NCBI GenBank assembly: GCA_002470605.1
Contig: DKND01000044.1
Coordinates: forward strand, 1 to 36,010
DNA length: 36,010 nt
Source of the DNA: Opitutia bacterium UBA7397
Lineage (GTDB): Bacteria > Verrucomicrobiota > Verrucomicrobiia > Opitutales > UBA953
Direction of reading: 5' to 3'
Below, one piece after another: positions 15,201-22,972 of the stretch. Below the pieces are notes generated by a model that did no database searches, was not told the origin of the DNA, and saw only the letters and a program-made list of their open reading frames with translations. The translations under genes were made by a program, and so were the position numbers. Position 1 is the first letter of the stretch, and every line of letters begins with the position of its first letter.

Positions 15201-16520
15201 TTACTTTGCCGCCCCCTTACCGCCAGGACCTTTGCCTCCGCCTTTTTTACCACCACCTGGACCGCCCATTTGACGGTCTCCAGCGGCCGGTAGTCCCTTT
15301 TTAATTTCATCTAATTTGGCTCCGAGTTTGGCGGCAAGCTCGGGCTGCTTTGACCATTCATCCTTGGTTTCGGAGATGTCCTTGGAAAGATTGTAAAGGG
15401 ACCGCTTGCCGTCTCCGAACTCCATGAGTTTCCAATCGCCGTCAAAAAGGGCGATATCATGTGAAGCGATTAAAAAAGGCGTCCGTTCGATGGCCTTACC
15501 TGAACTAATCGCCTGCCACTGGCTGACGCCGTCTAACTTCGCGTCAGCGGCGAGCGGAGAGCCAATAGCGTGCAATAAAGTAGGGTAGAGGTCGTTCATA
15601 GCTACGGCATGTTGGGTAGCAACGCGCGTCGGGGTATGTCCTGGCCAACGGACGATGGCCGGCGTGCGGATTCCTCCTTCGTAGATCGTCGCTTTGAAAT
15701 TATTAAGCGGTAAATTGGAACCGCTTCGCTGGGGGGCTCCGTTATCCGAGCAAAAAATGACAATGGTATTATTACGAATGCCTTGTTCATCCAAGACCGC
15801 CAAGACGCGACCGATACCGATATCCAGCCCCTCGACTACCGCGCCATAGAGCCCATCTGCTTTATGCTTTTCTATCAGTTCCGGCGGAGCTGCCAGATCG
15901 ATGTGAGGGGCGTTGAAAGCTACCTCAAGAAAGAAGGGGTGAGATTTATCGCGAGCCTTGATCTGCTTAACGGCATCATCGGCGAAAAGGTAAGTGGTAT
16001 AGCCGGCTTCTTCGATCTGCTTGCCGTCGCGTTGCCAGTCCGGCTTACCCCGTTTATCGGTGTGTTTAAAGTAATCTAATTCGGCGCTTAAAAATCCGTA
16101 AAAGTGGTCAAAGCCATAGGTCATCGGACCGTTGTTGTTTCCCAAATGCCATTTTCCGATGAGCGAAGTCTGGTAGCCTAAACTTTTTAATTTGGCCGGA
16201 AGAGTGACGACGGTCTTTGGAATGCCCTGTTGGCCAGGACCCATGACATCGACGATACCGAAACGACGCGGCATGATGCCAGAAAGCAAGGCTGCACGCG
16301 CCGGGCTGCATACCGGATAGGTGTAGAAGCGCTGAAGCTCGATACCTTCTTTAGCCAATTGATTGATCACAGGTGTGACTCTCTTGGCGTTCCGATAACC
16401 GACGTCATTCCAGCCTAAATCATCCGCAAGCAGGATGAGGATGTTGGGAGCGTTGCGCTGAACCTGTGCCGGTGCGACGACATATCCGAACAGGCTTAAA
16501 AATAAGAGGAGGTGGCGCAT
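15201..16520 (-). CDS. Secreted type I sulfatase with Gly/Lys-rich C-terminal tail
   Basis: A 439-residue exported sulfatase. The signal peptide covers about residues 1-18. The fold begins NILILLADDLGWNDVG, and the formylglycine motif is CSPAR at 71-75. The second signature GKWHLGNN and the late FCSDNGAPQ are present, so the active site looks complete. The last 25 or so residues are low-complexity Gly, Lys and Pro (for example GGPGGGKKGGGKGPGG), which is not part of the sulfatase fold and is shared in style with the YHYH protein encoded six bases upstream. The gap of six bases indicates cotranscription with that gene. A cationic tail could hold the enzyme on an anionic glycan or on the cell surface; this is inference. 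Confidence 0.95.
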   Translation of the reverse strand: MRHLLLFLSLFGYVVAPAQVQRNAPNILILLADDLGWNDVGYRNAKRVTPVINQLAKEGIELQRFYTYPVCSPARAALLSGIMPRRFGIVDVMGPGQQGIPKTVVTLPAKLKSLGYQTSLIGKWHLGNNNGPMTYGFDHFYGFLSAELDYFKHTDKRGKPDWQRDGKQIEEAGYTTYLFADDAVKQIKARDKSHPFFLEVAFNAPHIDLAAPPELIEKHKADGLYGAVVEGLDIGIGRVLAVLDEQGIRNNTIVIFCSDNGAPQRSGSNLPLNNFKATIYEGGIRTPAIVRWPGHTPTRVATQHAVAMNDLYPTLLHAIGSPLAADAKLDGVSQWQAISSGKAIERTPFLIASHDIALFDGDWKLMEFGDGKRSLYNLSKDISETKDEWSKQPELAAKLGAKLDEIKKGLPAAGDRQMGGPGGGKKGGGKGPGGKGAAK

Positions 16521-16526
16521 CGCAGA

Positions 16527-17570
16527 TTATTTGCCGCCAGGAGGACCGCCTCCTCCGGGCGGACCTTTCTTACCCTCTCCACCTTTGCCGCCTTTACCAC
16601 CCTTGCCGCCGTCGCCGCCGGTCTTGGTAGCATCACAGACGTCGACATCGCCAAGGGACGCCGTGCCCAGAGGACCTTTAAATCCTCCAAGGATATAGGG
16701 CCAGTCGTTGCTGACGTGATAATGGTAACCCAAACTATCGTGCTCATGGCCATGAATAGCATCTAAGCCCTTAGGGGCGGAGCCATCGGGTTCAGTGGGC
16801 GCCCGAACCGGAAAACCATCCAAGGCAAATCCGACGACCTTGCCGGATTTATCATTATTCATAACGGAGGGGGCACGGTGATAATGGTACTCGTGACCGA
16901 AGCCAGTGTGACCTCCCTGAGGGTCAAGCGGTGCGATATTATGAAAGGCGGTGATGCGATCAACGGGCTCGGGCGGGAAGAAGCGCACGCCATTGACGCT
17001 GATGCCTAAACCGGAGCGCGGAGAGAATTTCGCCTGCCGCAGCATGGTGACTTTGGCGGACGCCTTCGGATTCTTGGGTAAGAAAAGCGTGACGATTTGT
17101 TCGGTAGGTTGGAGGTCGATGACCGAATTAATGACGCCGTCGGCCTTGGCCTGTTCAAACGTCCAGCCGGCAAGTTCCTGACGGGCGACCTTGTCAAACT
17201 CGGTTCGGTTTTTCGTCTTATGCACCGTGCCGTCCGCTTCGAACATGTTCCAGCCGCGCGTATTCAAGAGCTTTAGATAAGTTGCGTCGACGCGGTAGAG
17301 CTTCTTGTCGACGGTATCTTCCCAGAATCCTCCTTTTTCATTCAGCGTGTTGGGCGCCCAAGGGCCCATGGCATGATCCCACGGGATTGAGCGGACCACG
17401 ATTTTGTAAACGATGGCCTTTGAACCATCCGAGAGCGTGCCTTCGATTTCGGAGATAGGCTTAACCAGCGAACGCTTATCGAACATCGAAACGAGGTCGA
17501 CGCCGGTCGCACCTTCACACAGGCTGAAACATAAAGTCATCCCAAGGATAGATAGGGTAATATTTTTCAT
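16527..17570 (-). CDS. Secreted YHYH-domain protein with Gly/Lys/Pro-rich tail
   Basis: A 347-residue exported protein with a signal peptide at about 1-20. The central and C-terminal region carries the YHYH domain: two exact YHYH motifs, at residues 228-231 (GHEYHYHRAP) and 282-285 (LGYHYHVSND), with VVGFALDGFPV between them and further histidines in IHGHEHDS. These look like a metal site, but no biochemical role is established for the family. The last 30 or so residues are repeats of GGKGGKGGEGKK and PPGGGG, low-complexity and positively charged. It is the first gene of a minus-strand cluster with a sulfatase, a PEBP-like protein and a HupE-like membrane protein. A 75-base AT-rich gap after truA probably holds its promoter. 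Confidence 0.9.
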   Translation of the reverse strand: MKNITLSILGMTLCFSLCEGATGVDLVSMFDKRSLVKPISEIEGTLSDGSKAIVYKIVVRSIPWDHAMGPWAPNTLNEKGGFWEDTVDKKLYRVDATYLKLLNTRGWNMFEADGTVHKTKNRTEFDKVARQELAGWTFEQAKADGVINSVIDLQPTEQIVTLFLPKNPKASAKVTMLRQAKFSPRSGLGISVNGVRFFPPEPVDRITAFHNIAPLDPQGGHTGFGHEYHYHRAPSVMNNDKSGKVVGFALDGFPVRAPTEPDGSAPKGLDAIHGHEHDSLGYHYHVSNDWPYILGGFKGPLGTASLGDVDVCDATKTGGDGGKGGKGGKGGEGKKGPPGGGGPPGGK

Positions 17571-17645
17571 AAAAAAGCAGGTATGAACTTTATGATTTTA
17601 ACATTTCGCAGATTAAGCCGGCATTAAGGATAGATCAGAACCGAC

Positions 17646-18458
17646 TTAAGATGACTTTCGTTTAGCCCGCCTCAGTGTCGCTGGATCATAGATTACCTTG
17701 TCCATGAAAAGCCCTCGGGCGGGGGCCGTCGGGACCTCGGCCGTGATGATATGTTCTTCGCGATAGGCGGCCAGGCGTTCGGGAGGCATCTTATGATCGC
17801 CGACGCGAAGCAACCCGCCGACGAGTCGACGCACCATCTTATAAAGAAAGCCGCTCCCTTCCGTAATGATGGTGATCCGGGGGCCTTTGATTCGGACATC
17901 GAGCCGGCGCAGGTCTTTCACCGGATTTTCCTTTTCCATGCATTGGCCGTGATTGGCTCCGAACGCGATGAAGTTGTGTTTTCCCACCAGCAACTTCGCC
18001 GCTTTTCGCATGGCAGCGATATCCATAATTTTCTTACCCGTACCGAGGGAATATCTTGCCTCCCAGGGTGGGGGATAGCCGTGGCATACTTCGTAGCGAT
18101 AGCGTTTTCCGATGGCGGAATAACGGGCATGAAATGCGGGCGGAACGCGACGAAGATGCGTGACCAAAAGACCCTTCTGGTCGCAGGAATTAATGGCGTG
18201 AACCAAAAGCTTCGGTGGGTGGGGCCAAAAGGCGTCGAAGTGAAAAGTCTGGCCGACGCTATGCACGCCCGAATCCGTCCGACCACTACCATGAATCGTA
18301 ATCGGCTTCTTCAAGATGCGAGAAAGCCGGCCCTCGAGTTCGCTTTGGATTGACCCATTACTGGTCTGGATCTGCCAGCCGATGTAATCCGTACCGTCAT
18401 AAGCCACCGTAGCCAGAAAGCGTTCATCCTTAACGATTGTCGGTTTCTTCTTGGGCAT
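17646..18458 (-). CDS. truA: tRNA pseudouridine synthase A
   Basis: A 270-residue cytoplasmic enzyme that makes pseudouridine at positions 38-40 of the tRNA anticodon stem. The N terminus has ATVAYDGTDYIGWQ, and the catalytic aspartate is Asp62 in the invariant GRTDSGVHS. FNAYSAIGKRYRYEV-like sequence (here FHARYSAIGKRYRYE) and FLYKMVRRLVGGLL in the second domain complete the family signature. Length is normal. It begins four bases after the stop of ruvX, so the two form an operon. The ATG at 18458 fits the family start. Confidence 0.96.
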   Translation of the reverse strand: MPKKKPTIVKDERFLATVAYDGTDYIGWQIQTSNGSIQSELEGRLSRILKKPITIHGSGRTDSGVHSVGQTFHFDAFWPHPPKLLVHAINSCDQKGLLVTHLRRVPPAFHARYSAIGKRYRYEVCHGYPPPWEARYSLGTGKKIMDIAAMRKAAKLLVGKHNFIAFGANHGQCMEKENPVKDLRRLDVRIKGPRITIITEGSGFLYKMVRRLVGGLLRVGDHKMPPERLAAYREEHIITAEVPTAPARGLFMDKVIYDPATLRRAKRKSS

Positions 18459-18462
18459 CAGA

Positions 18463-18909
18463 TCAAAGGAGATTGGTCCCGATCCCGCGGCTGTTCAGGT
18501 AGTCTTGCAGTAAGACGGCGGCGGCCCGGGAATCGCGCTCGCCGGAGCGGGCCTGCTCTTGACGTTCCTTGCTCGAGCGTGGTTTACGGCCACCCATCTC
18601 ATCGGCAGCGAGGCTGGTCAGAGCTTCATCAATCTTTTCGATGGGAAGTTGAAAGCGGCGGGTCAGTTCGAGGGCGAAAGCATCCACTTCATCGCAACGC
18701 TTGGTGCGTTCACCTTCCACGGAAAGAGGGTAGCCAAGGACGATCTGGGTCACACGAAGTCGGGAAATTTCGTTCGCAATCTGCTGGAACCTCTCGGCGG
18801 GTTCGAGCGCGGTCGCGGCTGGAAGGGCGAAGGCGAAGCCGAGTTCATCGGCATGGCTGAGCCCAATCCGCTTTGAACCATAATCGATGCCGAGGAAGAC
18901 ATTTGCCAC
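18463..18909 (-). CDS. ruvX: Putative pre-16S rRNA nuclease (YqgF/RuvX)
   Basis: A 148-residue RNase H-fold nuclease of the YqgF/RuvX family, which finishes the 5' end of 16S rRNA in E. coli and has been linked to Holliday junction resolution. The first acidic residue is Asp9 in GIDYGSKRIG, the middle glutamate is in KIDEALTS (usually DERLTS), and the last aspartate is in RDSRAAAVLLQDYL. All three catalytic positions are thus present. The start is GTG at 18909, which gives the standard N terminus MANVFLGIDYG. It is divergent from the MoeB/ThiF-like gene and leads into truA. Confidence 0.94.
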   Translation of the reverse strand: MANVFLGIDYGSKRIGLSHADELGFAFALPAATALEPAERFQQIANEISRLRVTQIVLGYPLSVEGERTKRCDEVDAFALELTRRFQLPIEKIDEALTSLAADEMGGRKPRSSKERQEQARSGERDSRAAAVLLQDYLNSRGIGTNLL

Positions 18910-19007
18910 ACGCCTAACGTGGGGAGGTTTGCAGATATTTCAATCCGACACCTTCGATGCCGTGGGAGGGGTTTGACACCCTTGGCCAGGTGTCTTCCAT
19001 TGCGTGT

Positions 19008-20156
19008 ATGGCAGCGCATGCACCCTTGAACGACCACGAACGCGCCCTATATGCCCGTCAGATAAGACTTCCGGAAGTCGGGGAGGGTGGCCAAGTCAAG
19101 ATCAGGGATACCAGGGTTCTGATGTTAGGCGCGGGTGGACTGGGCTCACCCGTCGCCCTCTATCTTGCTTCCGCAGGCGTGGGCACCATCGGCATCGCTG
19201 ATCCCGACAAGGTAGAACTCTCTAACCTTCACCGCCAAATTATTCACGGCTTCGATACCTTAGGTCTACCCAAAACCATTTCAGCTGCGGAGGCGCTTTT
19301 GGAAATAAATCCAGGCCTGCAAGTGGCGCTCCATCCCGAAGGCCTGACGCCAGAAAATGCCGAAGGCCTGATTGGCCGATATGACATTGTGGTCGACGGT
19401 ACGGATAATTTTGCGACACGTTTCTTAGCCGCTGACACTTGTACATTAACCCAGAAGCCTTTGGTGCATGGCAGCGTCCTGCGTTCCGAAGGGCAGGTTG
19501 GCGTCTTTCTTCCCCGGGTCGGGTGTTATCGTTGCGTCTATCCCGTCATGCCGGATGCGTCGTCGGTCCCGACTTGTGCTGATGCGGGTGTTTTTGGAGC
19601 CACTTGCGGAGTCATCGGCTCATGGATGGCCGCTGAGGTGTTAGCGGTCATCCTTGGACGTCGTTCGACTTCTCGGCTGATGGTCGTGGATATCGCCGCC
19701 GGTACTTCCAAGGCTTTAAACCTAGAGCGGGATTTATCATGTCCGGCTTGCGGCGATAAACCTTCCTTCCTTGGCATTGAAGCTTCGCGCTATGCGACCA
19801 CGGTCTGCCTACCACCTCAACCTTCCATGTCCGCCACTCCCTTAGAGGTCAGTATCGAACAAGCTGCCCAACTTTTAGCCAGCGCTACGCCGCCGCTCCT
19901 GATCGACGTCCGCGAGCCGGACGAGGCTCGTATTTGTAATATTGCAGGGGCCCGGCTCATTCCGATGGGAATGATCCCGGAGCGTTTGGCTGAAATCCCG
20001 CAAGATCGTCTCGTTTTGATTCACTGCCATCATGGCGGACGGAGCCTGCGCGTTACCCAATTTTTAAGGGCCAAAGGCTACGCCCAAGTCTCCAATGTGC
20101 AGGGGGGAATCAATGCCTGGGCCCTAAAAATCGATACCCAGGTGGCTCGTTACTAG
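19008..20156 (+). CDS. moeB: MoeB/ThiF-type adenylyltransferase with C-terminal rhodanese domain
   Basis: A 382-residue cytoplasmic protein. The E1-like N-terminal domain (about 1-245) starts YARQIRLPEVGEGGQ and binds ATP with MLGAGGLGSP (41-46 glycines). Two zinc-binding cysteine pairs are visible, CYRC and CPAC. The rhodanese domain (about 275-380) has LLIDVREPDEA and the sulfur-carrying Cys340 in HCHHGGRS. Such fusions adenylate the C terminus of a small sulfur carrier (MoaD or ThiS type) and load sulfur for molybdopterin, thiamine or tRNA thiolation; which pathway is served cannot be told, since no carrier gene lies nearby. I chose the ATG at 19008 as an upstream in-frame start gives a non-family extension. 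Confidence 0.92.
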   Translation: MAAHAPLNDHERALYARQIRLPEVGEGGQVKIRDTRVLMLGAGGLGSPVALYLASAGVGTIGIADPDKVELSNLHRQIIHGFDTLGLPKTISAAEALLEINPGLQVALHPEGLTPENAEGLIGRYDIVVDGTDNFATRFLAADTCTLTQKPLVHGSVLRSEGQVGVFLPRVGCYRCVYPVMPDASSVPTCADAGVFGATCGVIGSWMAAEVLAVILGRRSTSRLMVVDIAAGTSKALNLERDLSCPACGDKPSFLGIEASRYATTVCLPPQPSMSATPLEVSIEQAAQLLASATPPLLIDVREPDEARICNIAGARLIPMGMIPERLAEIPQDRLVLIHCHHGGRSLRVTQFLRAKGYAQVSNVQGGINAWALKIDTQVARY

Positions 20157-20208
20157 GCCAGTCAAGGCTTGCCGACCTCGCACCGCCCTTCTTTATTCCT
20201 TCTTAACC

Positions 20209-20829
20209 ATGAAGCGCCTCTCTCTTCTCCTTGCAGCCTCCGCCCTCCTTGTGGGTTGCGGACCCTCTCGCTTACCTTCCGATTTCAACCAAAACGGACC
20301 AGCTAATGGCGCCGACAGCTTGGATCACCGTCCAGCCGGTTTTGATCGGATGGCCGACGCGATTCGTTCGGGTAACATCCCTCCTGAGGCCATCTTAGCT
20401 ACCGTCTACTTTGATTTCGATAAATACACCGTCGAAGCCAAGGAACGCTCTAAGCTTGATGGCATCGCCGGCAAAGCCAAAGGAACCAAATTGATCATCG
20501 CTGGTTACACGGACCAATTCGGTACGGAAGAATATAACCTAGGCCTTTCGGACCGTCGCGCTCAATCCGCTCGTGATTACCTGACGAAGCTCGGTTCTAA
20601 CCAAGCGAACATCGAAGTCATGGCGCTGGGTGAGCAACAAGCCGACAAGAGCGCCGCCGGACGTCAATCAGGCGCCAAGGACCGTAAGGCCGTGATCGTC
20701 GATGTTAACTATTCTGGCGTCATCACTTCCGGCGCAGGAAAAGTTGCCCCTCGATCTTCCGGAGCATCGAAAGCACCGGCAGCAGCTCCTGCAGGTGGTC
20801 CGACCCCAGCACCTGTCTCTGCACTCTAA
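20209..20829 (+). CDS. pal: Pal-like OmpA-domain outer-membrane lipoprotein
   Basis: A 206-residue lipoprotein. The signal peptide ends in the lipobox LVGC with Cys17 as the lipidated residue. The OmpA-like peptidoglycan-binding domain spans about residues 64-170: VYFDFDKYTVEAKER, IIAGYTDQFGTEEYN and LSDRRAQSARDYL, the last including the Asp and Arg that hold diaminopimelate. The order and length match Pal of the Tol-Pal system, but no tol genes are in the window, so another OmpA-type lipoprotein is possible. The C-terminal 30 residues are Ala/Pro/Gly-rich and likely disordered, unlike E. coli Pal. A strong terminator follows. Confidence 0.88.
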   Translation: MKRLSLLLAASALLVGCGPSRLPSDFNQNGPANGADSLDHRPAGFDRMADAIRSGNIPPEAILATVYFDFDKYTVEAKERSKLDGIAGKAKGTKLIIAGYTDQFGTEEYNLGLSDRRAQSARDYLTKLGSNQANIEVMALGEQQADKSAAGRQSGAKDRKAVIVDVNYSGVITSGAGKVAPRSSGASKAPAAAPAGGPTPAPVSAL

Positions 20830-20851
20830 GAAGGCAACCTGTGTTGATACG

Positions 20852-20880
20852 AAAAGGCCCGCACTCAGCGGGCCTTTTTA
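20852..20880. terminator. Bidirectional intrinsic terminator between the Pal-like and DsbD-like genes
   Basis: AAAGGCCCGC at 20853-20862 pairs with GCGGGCCTTT at 20868-20877 around the loop ACTCA, with T-rich sequence on the plus side and AAAA on the left, which reads as TTTT on the minus strand. It serves two convergent genes. Confidence 0.93.
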
Positions 20881-20898
20881 TTTTCATAGATTGAAGGA

Positions 20899-22917
20899 TC
20901 AGGGCAGGGAGCCGAATAGATATACCAGAGTCCCGACAAAGATCAGCCCGGCCGTGATGCGGCCATAGCGACGTTCGGCATCAGTGCGGTGTGGGGCCGC
21001 CCAACGTCCTAGGATCCAGCAAGAGGCGGCAATCAAGGCGAGGCCAAGAGAGGCGTCACGCACCCAGCCAGCATCATCGACTAAGGCGTTAAGCACCCAG
21101 AGTAAATAAAGCGCGTAGGCGAAAAGCGGGAAAGCCATCGCTTGCTTCAAGGTTTCCATCCATTCACCTGGGCGCGGGAGTAAAGCTGCGAGACGCGGAA
21201 AAATCGAGAGCAGCAGATAGGGTAGCGCCATGCCTAAGCCGATCACTGTGAAGAAAAGGATCGTTTCAGAAGTGGAGCGATCTTTATCCATAGCGAAGCC
21301 GAGGGCGGCACCCAGACCAGGAGCCGTACAAGGCGTGGCGACGGCCGTGGCCAAGATGCCGGAAAAAAACGACCCTACGCCCGCATCACCGGCACCAGCG
21401 GCTATCCCGGCAAAACTTGAACCAATTTCAAAGGTACCGGCGAGACTAAGGCCGAGGACGACCATCAACACGCAGGTACCCAAGACAAAGCCCGGAGATT
21501 GCATCTGAAAGCCCCAACCAACCGAGCTGCCGCTGGCCTTAAGCGCAATGATCAGACCAGCCAGGGTAATGAAACTCACGATCACACCGGCGGAATAGAG
21601 CAGGCCGTTTTTGATGACAGTATGACGCGAGGCACCGGCTTCACGGGCAAAGGCGAGGACCTTCAACCCGATCATAGGAAAGACGCACGGCATCAGGTTA
21701 AGCAAGATACCGCCTCCAAAAGCCAGAAGAAGCCAGATGACGAACGGATGGGTGATTGAAGAAGCCTGATAGGGCTTACCGGCAGCGACAGCCTCGAGGG
21801 CCGAAATGACCTCACCGCCCGTGAGCGCTTCGGAAAGGATGGCCGTAGGCTGGCCTTGCTTAAGGATGATGTTCAACGGAATGCCTGTGCGGCCGTATTT
21901 ATTTAACTCGGCGGCGATAACGGCGTCCTTCTTGGTCCAATCAGCCTTGAGCATCACCACGTGATGATCGGCCAAGGCCTTGAGTACGGCTTCTTGGGTG
22001 TAAACGCGCTTATTGACCTGACAGGTGGCACACCAACGAGCCGTAAAATCCACATACACGATCTTCCCTTCGGCAAGAGCTTTGGCCTGCGCTTCCAGAC
22101 TCCACGGCGTCCATTCACCATGGCTCGAGTTTGAAGGTGCGTCCAAGCGTTGCGCGGGAGCGGCGATCTTTACCGCGATGTTCACGAAACCTCCCTCCGC
22201 CGTCTTGGTCACGAAATTAATCGGGCCAGAGTTGAGCGTTTCGGTCGCATCCACCAGTGAGAAATCGACCGTATCGCCTAAGTGCTTTTGTTTAAACGTA
22301 GCGTTAGGGGTTACGAAATTCCGCTCAGGAAACCAAGTCCCTTTTAATTTCTGTCCGGCTGGAACCGTGACACGTAAAGTTTTGCCATTGATCTCTCCGG
22401 TTGTCGCCAGCGAAGGATTTAATTCGGCGTAAAGTTTTGGGTCGTATTTGTAGGCATCATTTTGTCCGCCAACCTTAAGAGCAAGCGTGACCTCTTTTTC
22501 GTGCGGATAGCAGCCGGCATCATCGCATTCCAGCCATTCGATCTTGCCCTTAAGCAAGAGGTCGCCGCGGGCAGAGTCCGGGATCGACACCTTGATGAGT
22601 ATTAAGCTTTCGGCTTCATAGACGAAATTCATAACGCCGGCCTGATCGAGCAAACCGGGGCCTGGCCAGATGAATTCGCTGGTCGTCGTACCGGCCTTAT
22701 CCGACCAAGTGACGGAGGGGGCTTGGCCTGCATCTCCCGGGTTTTTCCAATAAATATGGAAATGGGGGTCACAGCGGAAACGTGCCGCAATCAGGGCCGT
22801 CTGGCCGGGCTTGATCTCGGGAGTGAGATTGACCAAGTCCACTTTGGTCCTGACGGCACCAAGCAGATGGGAACACAAACCCGTGAAAGCTAAAAGACTC
22901 AGGGCAAAGCATCGCAT
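20899..22917 (-). CDS. dsbD: DsbD/ScsB-type thiol:disulfide interchange protein with internal thioredoxin domain
   Basis: A 672-residue inner-membrane protein that would carry electrons from cytoplasmic thioredoxin to the periplasm. After a signal peptide (about 1-20) comes a DsbD-alpha-like exoplasmic domain to about residue 260, with the Cys pair of WLECDDAGCYP. A thioredoxin domain follows at about 272-385 with WCATC (Cys296, Cys299). The membrane part begins near 395, with about eight helices and the two membrane cysteines in MPCVFP (Cys411) and TPCTAPG (Cys530). In E. coli DsbD the thioredoxin domain is C-terminal; here it sits between the exoplasmic and membrane domains and the chain ends after the last helices. 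The ATG at 22917 is used; a TTG six codons upstream is less likely. Likely partner: the double-thioredoxin protein at 4498-5706. Confidence 0.9.
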   Translation of the reverse strand: MRCFALSLLAFTGLCSHLLGAVRTKVDLVNLTPEIKPGQTALIAARFRCDPHFHIYWKNPGDAGQAPSVTWSDKAGTTTSEFIWPGPGLLDQAGVMNFVYEAESLILIKVSIPDSARGDLLLKGKIEWLECDDAGCYPHEKEVTLALKVGGQNDAYKYDPKLYAELNPSLATTGEINGKTLRVTVPAGQKLKGTWFPERNFVTPNATFKQKHLGDTVDFSLVDATETLNSGPINFVTKTAEGGFVNIAVKIAAPAQRLDAPSNSSHGEWTPWSLEAQAKALAEGKIVYVDFTARWCATCQVNKRVYTQEAVLKALADHHVVMLKADWTKKDAVIAAELNKYGRTGIPLNIILKQGQPTAILSEALTGGEVISALEAVAAGKPYQASSITHPFVIWLLLAFGGGILLNLMPCVFPMIGLKVLAFAREAGASRHTVIKNGLLYSAGVIVSFITLAGLIIALKASGSSVGWGFQMQSPGFVLGTCVLMVVLGLSLAGTFEIGSSFAGIAAGAGDAGVGSFFSGILATAVATPCTAPGLGAALGFAMDKDRSTSETILFFTVIGLGMALPYLLLSIFPRLAALLPRPGEWMETLKQAMAFPLFAYALYLLWVLNALVDDAGWVRDASLGLALIAASCWILGRWAAPHRTDAERRYGRITAGLIFVGTLVYLFGSLP

Positions 22918-22972
22918 GGCTTCAAATTGGCCCAAATCCTGACGGATGCAAGACGTGGGGTGGCCCGTCGGC

